Assembly (NCBI RefSeq): GCF_000286955.2
Contig: NZ_AJYK02000082.1
Span: 124,001-188,000 of the forward strand
DNA length: 64,000 bases
Reading direction: 5' to 3'
Origin: Vibrio rumoiensis 1S-45
GTDB lineage: Bacteria; Pseudomonadota; Gammaproteobacteria; Enterobacterales; Vibrionaceae
This document shows positions 28,507 to 38,999 of this stretch, piece after piece; the first letter of the stretch is position 1; every line of letters begins with the position of its first letter. A program made the translations under genes and the position numbers. Below the pieces are notes generated by a model that was not told the DNA's origin, ran no database searches, and saw only the letters and a list, made by a program, of their open reading frames with translations.

Positions 28507-29796
28507 TTACTCTCTTTCTTGAAGAGGGGTAAAGTCACGGCTAGATTGACCTGTATATAACTGACGTGGACGACCAATACGGTTGTCTGGGTCTGCGTGC
28601 ATTTCGTTCCAATGTGCAATCCAACCGATTGTACGAGAAAGGGCGAAAATTACGGTAAACATTGATACTGGAATACCGATGGCTTTCAGGATGATGCCTG
28701 AGTAGAAATCAACGTTCGGGTAAAGTTTCTTCTCAATGAAGTATGGGTCAGAAAGTGCGATACGTTCTAATTCCATTGCAACATCAAGTAGAGGATCGTC
28801 AATGTTTAGTTCAGACAATACATCATGACAAGCTTGACGCATTACTGTTGCACGAGGGTCGTGGTTTTTATAAACACGGTGACCAAAGCCCATCAAACGG
28901 AATGGGTCTTTTTTATCTTTAGCTTTTGCTACGTATTCTTCAATGTTGTCGACGCTGCCAATTTCTTCAAGCATACGTAAACATGCTTCGTTTGCTCCGC
29001 CATGAGCAGGCCCCCAAAGTGATGCGATACCCGCTGCAATACATGCAAATGGGTTTGCACCAGAAGAACCTGCAAGACGTACCGTTGACGTAGAAGCGTT
29101 TTGTTCATGATCTGCGTGTAATGTGAATATCTTATCCATTGCGCGAGCAACTACAGGATTCACATTGTATTCTTCACATGGGTTAGCAAACATCATATGC
29201 AAGAAATTACTTGCGTAATCTAAGTCATTACGTGGGTAGATGAATGGTTGGCCAATTGAATATTTGTAACACATAGACGCTAATGTTGGCATTTTCGACA
29301 ATAGGCGGAAAGCGGTAATTTCACGGTGTGTTTCGTTATTGATATCTAGAGAGTCGTGGTAGAAAGCAGCTAATGCACCTACAACACCACACATGACCGC
29401 CATTGGGTGAGCATCACGACGGAAACCATGGAAGAAGCTAGCAATTTGCTCATGAACCATAGTGTGTTTTGAGACGATTTGTTTGAATTTTTCGTATTCA
29501 GTGCGAGTCGGTGCTTCTCCATAAAGTAGGATGTAGCATACCTCTAAATAATCAGCATTGTTTGCAAGTTGATCGATAGGATAGCCGCGGTGTAGAAGGA
29601 TACCTTTACCGCCATCGATGTACGTGATTTGGGATTCGCAAGATGCAGTAGCAAGAAAACCAGGGTCAAAGGTAAAGTAACCACTAGCACCTAGTTTGCG
29701 AACATCCACAACGTCTGGACCATTTGTTCCACTTAAAATTGGGAGCTCAATAGGTGCTTGCCCTTCTATATGAAGGGTCGCTTTCTTATCCGCCAT
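28507..29796 (-). CDS. gltA: Citrate synthase
   Basis: A 429-residue enzyme condensing oxaloacetate and acetyl-CoA, the first TCA step. Landmarks: [40 protein letters not shown] (active His), [15 protein letters not shown] (active His) and [12 protein letters not shown] (Asp). E. coli GltA has 427 residues, of the hexameric NADH-regulated type. AGGAG lies 8 bases upstream. It is divergent from sdhC, as in E. coli. Confidence 0.98.
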   Translation of the reverse strand: MADKKATLHIEGQAPIELPILSGTNGPDVVDVRKLGASGYFTFDPGFLATASCESQITYIDGGKGILLHRGYPIDQLANNADYLEVCYILLYGEAPTRTEYEKFKQIVSKHTMVHEQIASFFHGFRRDAHPMAVMCGVVGALAAFYHDSLDINNETHREITAFRLLSKMPTLASMCYKYSIGQPFIYPRNDLDYASNFLHMMFANPCEEYNVNPVVARAMDKIFTLHADHEQNASTSTVRLAGSSGANPFACIAAGIASLWGPAHGGANEACLRMLEEIGSVDNIEEYVAKAKDKKDPFRLMGFGHRVYKNHDPRATVMRQACHDVLSELNIDDPLLDVAMELERIALSDPYFIEKKLYPNVDFYSGIILKAIGIPVSMFTVIFALSRTIGWIAHWNEMHADPDNRIGRPRQLYTGQSSRDFTPLQERE

Positions 29797-30067
29797 GACA
29801 TTCTCCTTTGTATATGATTAATCCGTCCAGGATATTTTGTGTGGGCTTTTTGTACTCAGATTAGAGCTTAAAGTCAATTAATCTACACGGTTATGTGTGC
29901 TGGTTTTGATTTTTCACATGGAAAAAGTTAAAAATATGTTCTATGTAGCATATTTTGTTACATGAATTGAATTTATATGCTAGCAGCGTATAGTGCGAAT
30001 TGGAGATATTGGTTAACGCCTTATTTTATCAAGAGTTTGGAAGTTCAGCTATTGATAAGATAGAAAT

Positions 30068-30077
30068 TTAATTAACA
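30068..30077 (-). promoter_or_regulatory. ArcA-type box upstream of sdhC (distal)
   Basis: On the minus strand this reads TGTTAATTAA, a perfect match to the published ArcA-P consensus WGTTAATTAW. Confidence 0.6.
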
Positions 30078-30115
30078 AAAAATTCATAAATAAACTGGGT
30101 GTTATGGACTGAACT

Positions 30116-30125
30116 TGTTAATTAA
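30116..30125 (+). promoter_or_regulatory. ArcA-type box upstream of sdhC (proximal)
   Basis: TGTTAATTAA, a perfect match to WGTTAATTAW, 14 bases before the -35 hexamer and 48 bases from the distal box in the opposite orientation. Confidence 0.6.
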
Positions 30126-30189
30126 ATCGTAACAAGGTGTTGATTATTCTATGTCTATAACTATAAATAAATGCTCTAGATGGAGCTGA

Positions 30190-30582
30190 GTGAGCACACC
30201 CGTGAAAAAAAGAAAATCCAGACCGGTTAATTTAGATTTACAAACGATACATTTCCCGATTTCCGCAATAGCATCCATCGTGCACCGTGTTTCTGGTGTC
30301 ATTATGTTTGTTTCTGTTGGTATCTTATTATGGCTACTCGCCACTTCATTATCTTCTCCTGTAGGTTTTGCCAAAGCTTCAAATCTTGTTGATGGCTTTG
30401 TGGTGAAATTTATTCTTTGGGGCATCCTTACAGCATTGGCATACCATATATGTGGTGGTATTCGTCATTTGTTGATGGACCTAAAATATTTTGAAGAATT
30501 AGAAAGTGGTGCATTGACTGCAAAAGTAGTATTCGGTGCAACAGCTGTATTATCGGTATTGGCAGGAGTTCTTGTATGGTAA
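30190..30582 (+). CDS. sdhC: Succinate dehydrogenase cytochrome b556 subunit
   Basis: A 130-residue membrane subunit with three hydrophobic helices. RPVNLDLQTIHFPISAIASIVHRVSG carries the quinone-site Ser and Arg and is the SdhC signature; HICGGIRHLLMD has the heme-ligand His region. It anchors SdhAB and reduces ubiquinone. Start is GTG 30190 with GGAG upstream. First gene of sdhCDAB. Confidence 0.96.
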   Translation: MSTPVKKRKSRPVNLDLQTIHFPISAIASIVHRVSGVIMFVSVGILLWLLATSLSSPVGFAKASNLVDGFVVKFILWGILTALAYHICGGIRHLLMDLKYFEELESGALTAKVVFGATAVLSVLAGVLVW

Positions 30583-30923
30583 AGCACATCTCTTCATTCG
30601 GACGTAATGGAGTTCATGATTACCTCTTAATTCGCGCAACCGGCATTATCATGGCACTTTATACAGTGTATATGATGTGCTTTTTCGCATTTGGGCCAGA
30701 TATTAATTATCTTACATGGCATTCGTTTTTTGGCGGAACTGTCACTAAAGTCTTCACCATGATTGCCTTGTTGTGTGTGCTTGTTCATGCATGGATTGGT
30801 TTATGGCAAGTTTTAACCGACTACGTTAAACCAGCATTAATACGTTCTTTATTACAATTAGCCGTGATCGTGACATTAGTTGCGTATTTCTTCTCTGGTC
30901 TATTTATTCTGTGGGGTGTGTAA
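30576..30923 (+). CDS. sdhD: Succinate dehydrogenase hydrophobic anchor subunit
   Basis: A 115-residue membrane protein with three helices. GRNGVHDYLLIRATGIIMALY and VLVHAWIGLWQVLTDYVKP (heme His, quinone Tyr/Asp region) are SdhD features. It overlaps sdhC by 7 bases, and AGGAG inside sdhC supplies its ribosome binding site. Confidence 0.96.
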   Translation: MVKHISSFGRNGVHDYLLIRATGIIMALYTVYMMCFFAFGPDINYLTWHSFFGGTVTKVFTMIALLCVLVHAWIGLWQVLTDYVKPALIRSLLQLAVIVTLVAYFFSGLFILWGV

Positions 30924-32690
30924 GTGAGTATTCCCGTTCGTGAATTCGATGCCGTAGTTATCGGCGCAGGTGGTGCTGGTATGCGCGCTGCCTTACAAAT
31001 TTCTGAGCAAGGCCTATCGTGTGCGTTGTTATCAAAAGTATTTCCAACTCGTTCTCATACTGTTTCAGCGCAAGGTGGTATTACGGTTGCGCTCGGTAAT
31101 TCACATAAAGATGATTGGCAATGGCACATGTACGATACCGTAAAAGGTTCAGATTACATTGGTGACCAAAACGCTATTGAATATATGTGTAAAAATGGTC
31201 CTGAATCTGTTATTGAATTAGAAAAAATGGGTCTTCCTTTTTCTCGTTTTGAAGATGGTTCTATTTATCAGCGTCCATTTGGTGGTCAATCAAAAGATTT
31301 TGGTGGTGAGCAAGCTGCACGTACTGCTGCTGCTGCTGACCGTACTGGTCACGCATTGCTTCATACTTTGTACCAACAAAACATTAAGCATAAAACGACG
31401 ATTTTTTCTGAGTGGTATGCGCTGGATTTAGTGAAAAATGAAGATGGTGCTGTGCTAGGTACCACTGCACTTTGCATGGAAACGGGCGAAATTTGCTACT
31501 TTAAAGCCAAGGCAACTATCTTAGCTACCGGTGGCGCAGGTCGTATTTACCAATCAACAACTAATGCTCACATTAATACTGGTGATGGTGTTGGAATGGC
31601 GCTGCGTGCTGGCGTTCCAATGCAAGATATTGAAATGTGGCAATTCCACCCAACCGGTATTGCTGGTGCTGGTGTGTTAGTAACCGAAGGCTGTCGTGGA
31701 GAAGGTGGTTACCTTCTTAATAATGATGGTGAGCGTTTCATGGAGCGTTATGCGCCGAATGCGAAAGATCTTGCGGGTCGTGACGTGGTCGCTCGTTCAA
31801 TGATGATTGAAATCCGTGAAGGTCGTGGTTGTGAAGGTCCTTGGGGTCCACATATCAAACTAAAGCTGGATCATTTAGGTAAAGATGTTCTGGATGCTCG
31901 TCTTCCAGGTATTCTTGAATTATCTCGTACTTTTGCTCACGTAGATCCTGTGAAAGAACCAATTCCAGTTATCCCTACTTGTCACTACATGATGGGTGGT
32001 GTGCCAACTCAGGTTTCTGGCCAAGCGATCAAACAAGATGAAAATGGTAACGATGTTGAAGTTCAAGGTTTGTTTGCCTGTGGCGAAATTGCATCAGTAT
32101 CAGTACACGGTGCAAATCGCTTAGGTGGTAACTCACTGCTTGACCTTGTGGTATTTGGTCGTGCAACGGGTTTACACCTTGGTGAAACATTACAAGCACA
32201 AGCAGAGGCTCGCCCTGCAACCGAAGCGGATATTCAAGCATCACTTGCTCGTTATAACCGCTGGGAAAATAGTACTGGTGGTGAAGATCCTGTTCAAATT
32301 CGTAAAGATCTTCAAAGTTGCATGCAAAACAACTTCTCGGTTTTCCGTGAAGGTGATGCAATGGCACAAGGTCTGGAAGAGCTTAAAGCAATTCGTGAAC
32401 GTCTTAAAAATGCTTACCTATCAGATAAGTCGACAGAATTTAACACCCAACGTATTGAGTGTTTAGAGCTGGATAACTTGATGGAAACTGCGTTTGCAAC
32501 CGCTGTTGCGGCTAACTACCGTACAGAAAGCCGTGGTGCGCATGCTCGTTTTGATTTCCCAGATCGTGATGATGCGAACTGGTTATGCCATTCTATCTAC
32601 AATCCGGTAACGGAAGCGATGTCTAAGCGTGATGTTAATATGCAACCAGTATTACGTGAAGCCTTCCCACCTAAAGCTCGTGTCTACTAA
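30924..32690 (+). CDS. sdhA: Succinate dehydrogenase flavoprotein subunit
   Basis: A 588-residue subunit, same length as E. coli Sdh[15 protein letters not shown] binds FAD, and [10 protein letters not shown] holds His45 for covalent [24 protein letters not shown] and the catalytic Arg stretch in [10 protein letters not shown] follow, then the [28 protein letters not shown] loop. It oxidises succinate to fumarate. Start is GTG directly after the sdhD stop. Confidence 0.98.
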   Translation: MSIPVREFDAVVIGAGGAGMRAALQISEQGLSCALLSKVFPTRSHTVSAQGGITVALGNSHKDDWQWHMYDTVKGSDYIGDQNAIEYMCKNGPESVIELEKMGLPFSRFEDGSIYQRPFGGQSKDFGGEQAARTAAAADRTGHALLHTLYQQNIKHKTTIFSEWYALDLVKNEDGAVLGTTALCMETGEICYFKAKATILATGGAGRIYQSTTNAHINTGDGVGMALRAGVPMQDIEMWQFHPTGIAGAGVLVTEGCRGEGGYLLNNDGERFMERYAPNAKDLAGRDVVARSMMIEIREGRGCEGPWGPHIKLKLDHLGKDVLDARLPGILELSRTFAHVDPVKEPIPVIPTCHYMMGGVPTQVSGQAIKQDENGNDVEVQGLFACGEIASVSVHGANRLGGNSLLDLVVFGRATGLHLGETLQAQAEARPATEADIQASLARYNRWENSTGGEDPVQIRKDLQSCMQNNFSVFREGDAMAQGLEELKAIRERLKNAYLSDKSTEFNTQRIECLELDNLMETAFATAVAANYRTESRGAHARFDFPDRDDANWLCHSIYNPVTEAMSKRDVNMQPVLREAFPPKARVY

Positions 32691-32704
32691 GGGAGATAAA
32701 GTAA

Positions 32705-33418
32705 ATGAACGTGAATTTCTCTTTGTACCGATATAATCCGGATACAGATAAAAAGCCTTACATGAAGGATTACTCGCTTGAAGTAAAAGAAGGCTCTGAC
32801 ATGATGGTGTTGGACGCATTGATTTTATTAAAAGAACAAGATCCAAGCATCTCTTTCCGCCGTTCATGTCGTGAAGGTGTGTGTGGTTCGGATGGCTTAA
32901 ACATGAATGGTAAAAATGGCCTTGCGTGTATCACTCCGTTATCAGCATTGCTTGGTAAAGGTAAAGTGATCATTCGCCCACTACCTGGTTTACCAGTAGT
33001 TCGTGACTTGATTGTTGATATGGCTCAGTTCTACGATAACTATGCAAAAGTGAAGCCGTATTTGATCAATGATGGTGAGTTACCACCATCACGTGAGCAC
33101 TTACAATCTCCTGAAGATCGTGCGCACCTTGATGGTTTATACGATTGTATTATGTGTGCATGTTGTACAACATCATGCCCATCATTCTGGTGGAACCCTG
33201 ATAAATTTATTGGACCTGCAGGTTTACTTGCTGCTTACCGTTGGTTAATTGATAGCCGAGATACTGCAACAGATGAACGCTTATCAAATCTTGACGATGC
33301 ATTTAGCGTTTTCCGTTGCCATGAGATCATGAATTGTGTAAGTGTGTGTCCTAAAGGATTAAATCCAACCAAAGCGATTGGTCACATTAAAACTATGTTG
33401 ATTAATCGTTCGGTGTAA
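32705..33418 (+). CDS. sdhB: Succinate dehydrogenase iron-sulfur subunit
   Basis: A 237-residue electron-transfer subunit. The [2Fe-2S] site is in CREGVCGSDGLNMNG...C, the [4Fe-4S] in CIMCACCTTSCP, and the [3Fe-4S] in CHEIMNCVSVCPKGLNP. E. coli SdhB has 238. GGGAG lies upstream. It passes electrons from SdhA FAD to ubiquinone at SdhCD. Confidence 0.98.
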   Translation: MNVNFSLYRYNPDTDKKPYMKDYSLEVKEGSDMMVLDALILLKEQDPSISFRRSCREGVCGSDGLNMNGKNGLACITPLSALLGKGKVIIRPLPGLPVVRDLIVDMAQFYDNYAKVKPYLINDGELPPSREHLQSPEDRAHLDGLYDCIMCACCTTSCPSFWWNPDKFIGPAGLLAAYRWLIDSRDTATDERLSNLDDAFSVFRCHEIMNCVSVCPKGLNPTKAIGHIKTMLINRSV

Positions 33419-33429
33419 AAATTTAAAAA

Positions 33430-33474
33430 TTGCTCTTTATGAGCAACGAACAGTCGGCTTCTAATGAGCCGACT
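33430..33474 (+). other. Two tandem hairpins between sdhB and sucA
   Basis: TTGCTC / GAGCAA (33430-33446) and AGTCGGCT / AGCCGACT (33452-33474). Neither is followed by a T-run. They could stabilise or mark processing of sdhCDAB mRNA, or act as a partial terminator. Confidence 0.5.
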
Positions 33475-33561
33475 ATCATTCGACACTTATTACTCGGATA
33501 ATTGGTAGTTTGAATAATAATGGTCGAGGCATAATTGAAACCTAACAGGTTAAGGGAAAAT

Positions 33562-36375
33562 ATGCACAACGGCGTGATGAAGGCATGGCTCGAGTCTTCA
33601 CACTTGGCTGGCGCCAATGCAACTTACGTAGAAGAACTCTACGAACTGTATCTTAGTGACCCCGATCTAGTCGGTGACGAATGGAAACAAGTGTTTGATA
33701 GCCTTCCAGTAGAAGCCCCTACTAATGGTGAACAACCACATTCTCGTGTTCGTGACTACTTTAGACGATTAGCGAAAGAGACAAAGCATTACAATGTCCA
33801 AGTTAGTGATCCTGATGTCGATGTTAAACAAGTAAAAGTTCTGCAGTTAATCAATGCTTATCGTTTCCGTGGGCATCAAGCTGCAAATCTAGACCCTCTT
33901 AATATTTGGAAGCGTGAACCCGTTGCTGAACTGGATCCTGAATTCCATAATCTCTCTCCAGAAGACTTTGAAGAGTCATTTAATGTTGGTTCATTTGCCG
34001 TTGGGCAAGAAACCATGCCTCTCAAAGACATCTACCAAGCGTTAAATAAAATCTACTGTGGTTCTATCGGTGCAGAATATATGCACATTACGAATACAGA
34101 AGAAAAACGTTGGATCCAAGATCGCTTAGAATCTGTGGTTGGCGAAGGTTCTTTTTCGAAAGAAGAAAAACTCACTTTCCTTGATGAATTAACCGCAGCA
34201 GAAGGCTTAGAACGTTATCTTGGTGCGAAATTCCCTGGTGCAAAACGCTTCTCTCTAGAAGGTGGTGATGCTCTTATTCCAATGATGAAAGAACTTATCC
34301 GTCATGCTGGCTCAAATGGTATGCGCGAAGTTGTTATTGGTATGGCGCACCGTGGTCGCTTAAACATGTTAGTTAATGTGTTAGGTAAAAAACCACAAGA
34401 TTTGTTTGATGAGTTTGCGGGTAAACATGGCGATTCATGGGGTACGGGTGATGTGAAATACCATCAAGGTTTCTCAGCCGATTTCGCGACTCCAGGTGGT
34501 GATGTTCACTTAGCACTTGCTTTTAACCCATCGCATCTGGAAATTGTAAACCCAGTTGTTATTGGTTCAGTGCGCGCTCGTCAAGACCGTTTAAATGATA
34601 AAGATGGTAGTAAAGTCCTTCCTATTACTATCCACGGTGATTCAGCGATTGCCGGTCAAGGTGTGGTGGCTGAGACGTTTAACATGTCTCAAGCTCGTGG
34701 TTACCAAGTTGGTGGTACGGTTCGTATCGTAGTGAACAACCAAGTTGGTTTTACTACGTCTAACCCTCGCGACATGCGTTCAACCATGTACTGTACTGAT
34801 ATCGCCAAAATGGTACAGGCACCAATTTTCCATGTGAATGCAGATGACCCAGAAGCGGTTGCTTTCATTACACGTATCGCATTGGATTACCGTAATACCT
34901 TTAAGCGTGATGTTGTGATTGATTTAGTATGTTATCGCCGCCATGGCCATAACGAAGCTGATGAACCAAGTGCAACTCAACCATTGATGTATCAAAAGAT
35001 CAAAAAACATCCAACACCACGTAAGTTGTACGCGGATGTTTTAGTGGATCGTAAAGATATTGAGCTTGAAGTTTCGACTCAAATGGTCAATGAATATCGT
35101 GATGCATTAGATCGCGGTGAAGTAGTGGTTAAAGAGTGGAGGCCAATGGCTCTGCATTCTGTTGATTGGACACCATACTTGGGCCATGAATGGAATGAAG
35201 AATGGGACAGCGAAATCGATCAAACTCGTTTGATTGAACTGGGTCATAAACTCTGCCAATTCCCAGAAAGCCATAAGTTACAAAGCCGAGTAGCGAAGCT
35301 TTACGATGATCGCTTATCTATGGCAAACGGTGAAAAGTCAATCGATTGGGGTATGGCAGAAACACTGGCTTACGCCACTCTAGTGGATATGGGTAAACGA
35401 ATCCGTATTACCGGGCAAGATTCTGGCCGTGGTACTTTCTTCCATCGTCATGCGGTATTGCATGATCAAAATACAGCAAGCACGTATATGCCTTTGGCGC
35501 ATTTGCATGATAAACAAGGTCCTTTCCAAGTGTTCGATTCTGTATTATCAGAAGCGGCGGTACTGGCTTTTGAATATGGATATGCAACAGCTGAACCTGG
35601 TGGTTTAACCATTTGGGAAGCACAATTTGGTGATTTTGCCAATGGTGCACAAGTAGTGATCGACCAATTTATTTCTTCAGGTGAGCAAAAATGGGGTCGC
35701 TTATGTGGCTTAACTATGCTGCTTCCTCATGGCTATGAAGGTCAAGGTCCAGAGCACTCATCGGCACGTCTAGAGCGTTATTTACAGCTTTGTGCAGAAC
35801 AAAACATTCAAGTTGTTGTTCCTTCAACACCAGCTCAGGTTTATCACATGATCCGTCGTCAAGTGGTGCGTCCAATGCGCCGCCCATTGGTTGTGATGTC
35901 GCCTAAGTCACTACTTCGTCATCCGTTATGTACCTCAACGCTTGAAGAATTAGCGAGTGGGACGTTCCAAGCGGCTATCGCTGAAATTGATGAACTTGAA
36001 GCCAGCAAAGTGAAACGTGTTGTTATGTGCTCAGGTAAAGTGTATTACGATTTGCTTGAACAACGTCGTAAAAATGAGCAAGACGATGTGGCGATTATTC
36101 GTGTGGAACAGATTTACCCATTCCCATACGAAGATGTTAGTAAAGCCATTGAGCAATATACTAACGTTGAAGATTTTGTATGGTGTCAAGAAGAGCCTCA
36201 AAACCAAGGCGCATGGTATAGCAGCCAGCACAATATGCGCTTTGCATTGCCAGATGGTGCAACATTGAAATACGCAGGTCGACCAGCTTCTGCATCACCA
36301 GCTGTTGGTTATATGTCAGTACACTTAAAACAACAAAAAGCCTTGGTTGACGATGCTTTAAGTTTGGATTTTTAA
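33562..36375 (+). CDS. sucA: 2-oxoglutarate dehydrogenase E1 component
   Basis: A 937-residue thiamine-diphosphate enzyme. MHNGVMKAWLESSHLAGANATYVEELYELYL-type N-terminus binds the E2 core. GMAHRGRLNMLVNVLGK and HGDSAIAGQGVVAE, then NNQVGFTTSNP and RRHGHNEADEP, are E1 signatures. E. coli SucA has 933. I start at ATG 33562 with AGGGA upstream rather than the TTG at 33535. It decarboxylates 2-oxoglutarate and passes succinyl to SucB lipoate. The third component Lpd is not in the window. Confidence 0.98.
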   Translation: MHNGVMKAWLESSHLAGANATYVEELYELYLSDPDLVGDEWKQVFDSLPVEAPTNGEQPHSRVRDYFRRLAKETKHYNVQVSDPDVDVKQVKVLQLINAYRFRGHQAANLDPLNIWKREPVAELDPEFHNLSPEDFEESFNVGSFAVGQETMPLKDIYQALNKIYCGSIGAEYMHITNTEEKRWIQDRLESVVGEGSFSKEEKLTFLDELTAAEGLERYLGAKFPGAKRFSLEGGDALIPMMKELIRHAGSNGMREVVIGMAHRGRLNMLVNVLGKKPQDLFDEFAGKHGDSWGTGDVKYHQGFSADFATPGGDVHLALAFNPSHLEIVNPVVIGSVRARQDRLNDKDGSKVLPITIHGDSAIAGQGVVAETFNMSQARGYQVGGTVRIVVNNQVGFTTSNPRDMRSTMYCTDIAKMVQAPIFHVNADDPEAVAFITRIALDYRNTFKRDVVIDLVCYRRHGHNEADEPSATQPLMYQKIKKHPTPRKLYADVLVDRKDIELEVSTQMVNEYRDALDRGEVVVKEWRPMALHSVDWTPYLGHEWNEEWDSEIDQTRLIELGHKLCQFPESHKLQSRVAKLYDDRLSMANGEKSIDWGMAETLAYATLVDMGKRIRITGQDSGRGTFFHRHAVLHDQNTASTYMPLAHLHDKQGPFQVFDSVLSEAAVLAFEYGYATAEPGGLTIWEAQFGDFANGAQVVIDQFISSGEQKWGRLCGLTMLLPHGYEGQGPEHSSARLERYLQLCAEQNIQVVVPSTPAQVYHMIRRQVVRPMRRPLVVMSPKSLLRHPLCTSTLEELASGTFQAAIAEIDELEASKVKRVVMCSGKVYYDLLEQRRKNEQDDVAIIRVEQIYPFPYEDVSKAIEQYTNVEDFVWCQEEPQNQGAWYSSQHNMRFALPDGATLKYAGRPASASPAVGYMSVHLKQQKALVDDALSLDF

Positions 36376-36381
36376 GTTAAT

Positions 36382-36422
36382 TGGATTTTGTAAAGTGAAT
36401 CGCTTTTTATAAAGTGAATTGG
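36382..36422 (+). repeat. Imperfect 19-bp tandem repeat between sucA and sucB
   Basis: TAAAGTGAAT occurs at 36391-36400 and again at 36410-36419, with similar flanks (TTTTGTAAAGTGAATCG / TTTTATAAAGTGAATTG). Just two units are present. No function is evident. Confidence 0.5.
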
Positions 36423-36467
36423 CTTATTACGCTAGTGAAATGAACTAGATAAAAGGATTAAACAGTT

Positions 36468-37679
36468 ATGACAATTGAAATTCTTGTACCAGATCTACCT
36501 GAATCAGTTGCAGACGCAACGGTAGCAACGTGGCACAAGCAACCTGGTGACGCGGTTTCTCGTGACGATATCTTAGTTGAAATCGAAACCGATAAAGTAA
36601 TTTTAGAAGTACCTGCTCCTGAAGATGGCGTTTTAGAAGCTATCATCGAAGAAGAAGGTGCGACAGTACTTTCAAAGCAATTACTGGCTAAATTAAAGCC
36701 TGGCGCAGTTGCTGGTGAGCCAACTCAAGACACGACAGCTTCAACAGAAGCTTCTCCAGATAAACGCCACACAGCTGCGTTATCGGAAGAAACGAATGAT
36801 GCGCTTAGCCCAGCGGTTCGCCGTTTATTGGCTGAGCATAATCTTGATGCTTCAGAAGTGAAAGGTTCTGGTGTTGGCGGTCGTATTACTCGTGAAGATA
36901 TTGATGCACATATTGCTAAAAAATCTTCAGCGCCAGCGTCTACTGCAAAAGCAGAAGCTATTGAAGCACCTGCAGCAGCTCGTACCGAGAAACGTGTTCC
37001 AATGACACGTCTTCGTAAAACAGTGGCGAATCGCCTACTGGAAGCGAAAAATTCAACAGCAATGCTTACTACGTTTAACGAAGTAAATATGAAACCAATC
37101 ATGGACCTACGTGCTCAATATAAAGATCAATTTGAGAAGCGCCATGATACACGTTTAGGTTTCATGTCTTTCTATGTGAAGGCAGTAACAGAAGCGCTAA
37201 AACGTTACCCTGAAGTGAATGCATCGATTGATGGTACCGATATCGTGTATCACAATTACTTTGATATCAGCATGGCAGTATCAACGCCACGTGGTCTTGT
37301 TACTCCAGTTCTAAAAGACTGTGATTTACTAGGCTTTGCTGATATTGAAAAAGGCATTAAAGAGCTCGCGATCAAAGGTCGTGATGGCAAGCTTCAAGTT
37401 GAAGATTTAATGGGCGGAAACTTCACTATCACTAACGGTGGTGTGTTTGGCTCATTAATGTCGACGCCTATCATCAATCCACCACAAGCGGCAATTTTGG
37501 GTATGCATAAAATCCAAGATCGACCAATGGCAGTGAATGGTAAAGTTGAAATTTTACCTATGATGTATCTTGCATTATCTTACGATCACCGTTTAATCGA
37601 TGGTCGTGAGTCAGTTGGTTTCTTAGTAACGATTAAAGAGTTACTAGAAGATCCAGCTCGCCTATTACTTGATGTGTAA
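36468..37679 (+). CDS. sucB: Dihydrolipoyllysine succinyltransferase (2-oxoglutarate dehydrogenase E2)
   Basis: A 403-residue acyltransferase. The lipoyl domain (1 to about 77) has [14 protein letters not shown] with lipoylated Lys43. The E1/E3-binding domain lies at about 105-145 ([26 protein letters not shown]). The catalytic domain ends with [13 protein letters not shown]. coli SucB has 405. AAGGA is upstream. Confidence 0.98.
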   Translation: MTIEILVPDLPESVADATVATWHKQPGDAVSRDDILVEIETDKVILEVPAPEDGVLEAIIEEEGATVLSKQLLAKLKPGAVAGEPTQDTTASTEASPDKRHTAALSEETNDALSPAVRRLLAEHNLDASEVKGSGVGGRITREDIDAHIAKKSSAPASTAKAEAIEAPAAARTEKRVPMTRLRKTVANRLLEAKNSTAMLTTFNEVNMKPIMDLRAQYKDQFEKRHDTRLGFMSFYVKAVTEALKRYPEVNASIDGTDIVYHNYFDISMAVSTPRGLVTPVLKDCDLLGFADIEKGIKELAIKGRDGKLQVEDLMGGNFTITNGGVFGSLMSTPIINPPQAAILGMHKIQDRPMAVNGKVEILPMMYLALSYDHRLIDGRESVGFLVTIKELLEDPARLLLDV

Positions 37680-37705
37680 ATTTAAAATACATCAGTAATT
37701 AAGTT

Positions 37706-37733
37706 CAAGTAGGTATCTATTTATACCTACTTG
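37706..37733 (+). other. Hairpin between sucB and sucC
   Basis: CAAGTAGGTA / TACCTACTTG, perfect 10-base stem with an 8-base loop, no T-run. It may be an mRNA-stability or processing element inside the suc operon. Confidence 0.5.
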
Positions 37734-37832
37734 GCTTAAATAACCAGTACAACTATATGACACAATGGCGTTTTAGCTTAAATGCCAATGGAAACTATTA
37801 ATCCCTACGGATAAAGAAACGGAAGTAGCACA

Positions 37833-38999
37833 ATGAATTTGCATGAATATCAAGCCAAGCAGCTATTTGCTGAATTCGGATTGCCAGTACCAGAAGGTTA
37901 CGCTTGCAATACCCCACTTGAAGCTTATGAAGCAGCAGGTCGTATCTCAACGGCTAAGAAAGTTGTTAAGTGTCAAGTACACGCCGGTGGGCGCGGTAAA
38001 GCTGGTGGCGTAGAGCTACATGACACTAAAGACGGTGTAAAAGAGTTTGCTCAAAAGTGGCTAGGTAAAAACCTTGTGACTTACCAAACAGATGCAAAAG
38101 GTCAGCCTGTTACTAAGATCTTAGTTGAAGAAGCGTCAGATATCGCCAATGAATTGTACCTAGGTGCAGTTGTTGACCGTGGCACACGTCGTATCGTGTT
38201 CATGGCGTCTACCGAAGGCGGCGTTGAAATTGAAAAAGTTGCGGAAGAAACGCCGGAGCTTATCCATAAAGCTGCGATCGATCCATTGGTTGGCCCTCAG
38301 GCATACCAAGGTCGTGAGCTTGCATTCAAATTGGGCCTTAAAGGCAACCAAATCAAGCAGTTTACTCAGATCTTTATGGGTCTAGCAAACATGTTTGCTC
38401 AGTACGATCTTGCATTACTTGAAATTAACCCACTTGTGGTTACCGGTGCTGGTGATTTAGTTTGTCTTGATGGAAAAATCAACATCGACTCAAATGCAAT
38501 GTACCGTCAACCTAAACTACGTGAAATGCACGATGCTTCTCAAGAAGATGAGCGCGAAGCACACGCAGCACAATATGAATTAAACTACGTAGCACTTGAT
38601 GGCAATGTCGGTTGTATGGTTAATGGTGCCGGTCTTGCAATGGGTACGATGGATATCGTTAACTTGCATGGTGGCAAACCAGCTAACTTCCTTGATGTTG
38701 GCGGTGGCGCAACCAAAGAACGCGTTGCAGAAGCATTCAAAATCATCTTGTCTGATGAGAATGTAAAAGCGGTTCTTGTGAATATCTTTGGTGGTATCGT
38801 TCGTTGTGACATGATTGCTGAAGGCATCATTGGCGCAGTGAAAGAAGTGGGCGTTGAAGTCCCAGTTGTGGTTCGTCTTGAAGGTACGAATGCTGAACTT
38901 GGTCGTGACGTATTGGCGAAATCAGGTCTAGATATCATTGCAGCAACTTCACTTAAAGATGCAGCGGTTCAAGTAGTTAAAGCGGCGGAGGGCAAATAA
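37833..38999 (+). CDS. sucC: Succinyl-CoA synthetase beta subunit (ADP-forming)
   Basis: A 388-residue ATP-grasp subunit, identical in length to E. coli Suc[37 protein letters not shown] and [17 protein letters not shown] are standard, and [17 protein letters not shown] binds the partner. It makes nucleoside triphosphate from succinyl-CoA. GGAAG lies upstream and the stop overlaps the sucD start by one base. Confidence 0.98.
   Translation: MNLHEYQAKQLFAEFGLPVPEGYACNTPLEAYEAAGRISTAKKVVKCQVHAGGRGKAGGVELHDTKDGVKEFAQKWLGKNLVTYQTDAKGQPVTKILVEEASDIANELYLGAVVDRGTRRIVFMASTEGGVEIEKVAEETPELIHKAAIDPLVGPQAYQGRELAFKLGLKGNQIKQFTQIFMGLANMFAQYDLALLEINPLVVTGAGDLVCLDGKINIDSNAMYRQPKLREMHDASQEDEREAHAAQYELNYVALDGNVGCMVNGAGLAMGTMDIVNLHGGKPANFLDVGGGATKERVAEAFKIILSDENVKAVLVNIFGGIVRCDMIAEGIIGAVKEVGVEVPVVVRLEGTNAELGRDVLAKSGLDIIAATSLKDAAVQVVKAAEGK

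Larger units (their letters stand above)
29797..30189. promoter_or_regulatory. gltA-sdhC divergent regulatory region
   Basis: 393 AT-rich bases with no gene. It holds two perfect ArcA-type boxes near sdhC and a one-mismatch box AGTCAATTAA (29872-29881) near gltA. A sigma-70-like promoter for sdhC is TTGATT (30140-30145), 16 bases, TATAAA (30162-30167), placing the start near 30174. Confidence 0.6.

Noticed and set aside
29890-29935. CRP-like sequence in the gltA promoter (TGTG...TTTTTCACAT)
   Set aside because: The spacing between half-sites does not fit TGTGA-N6-TCACA.
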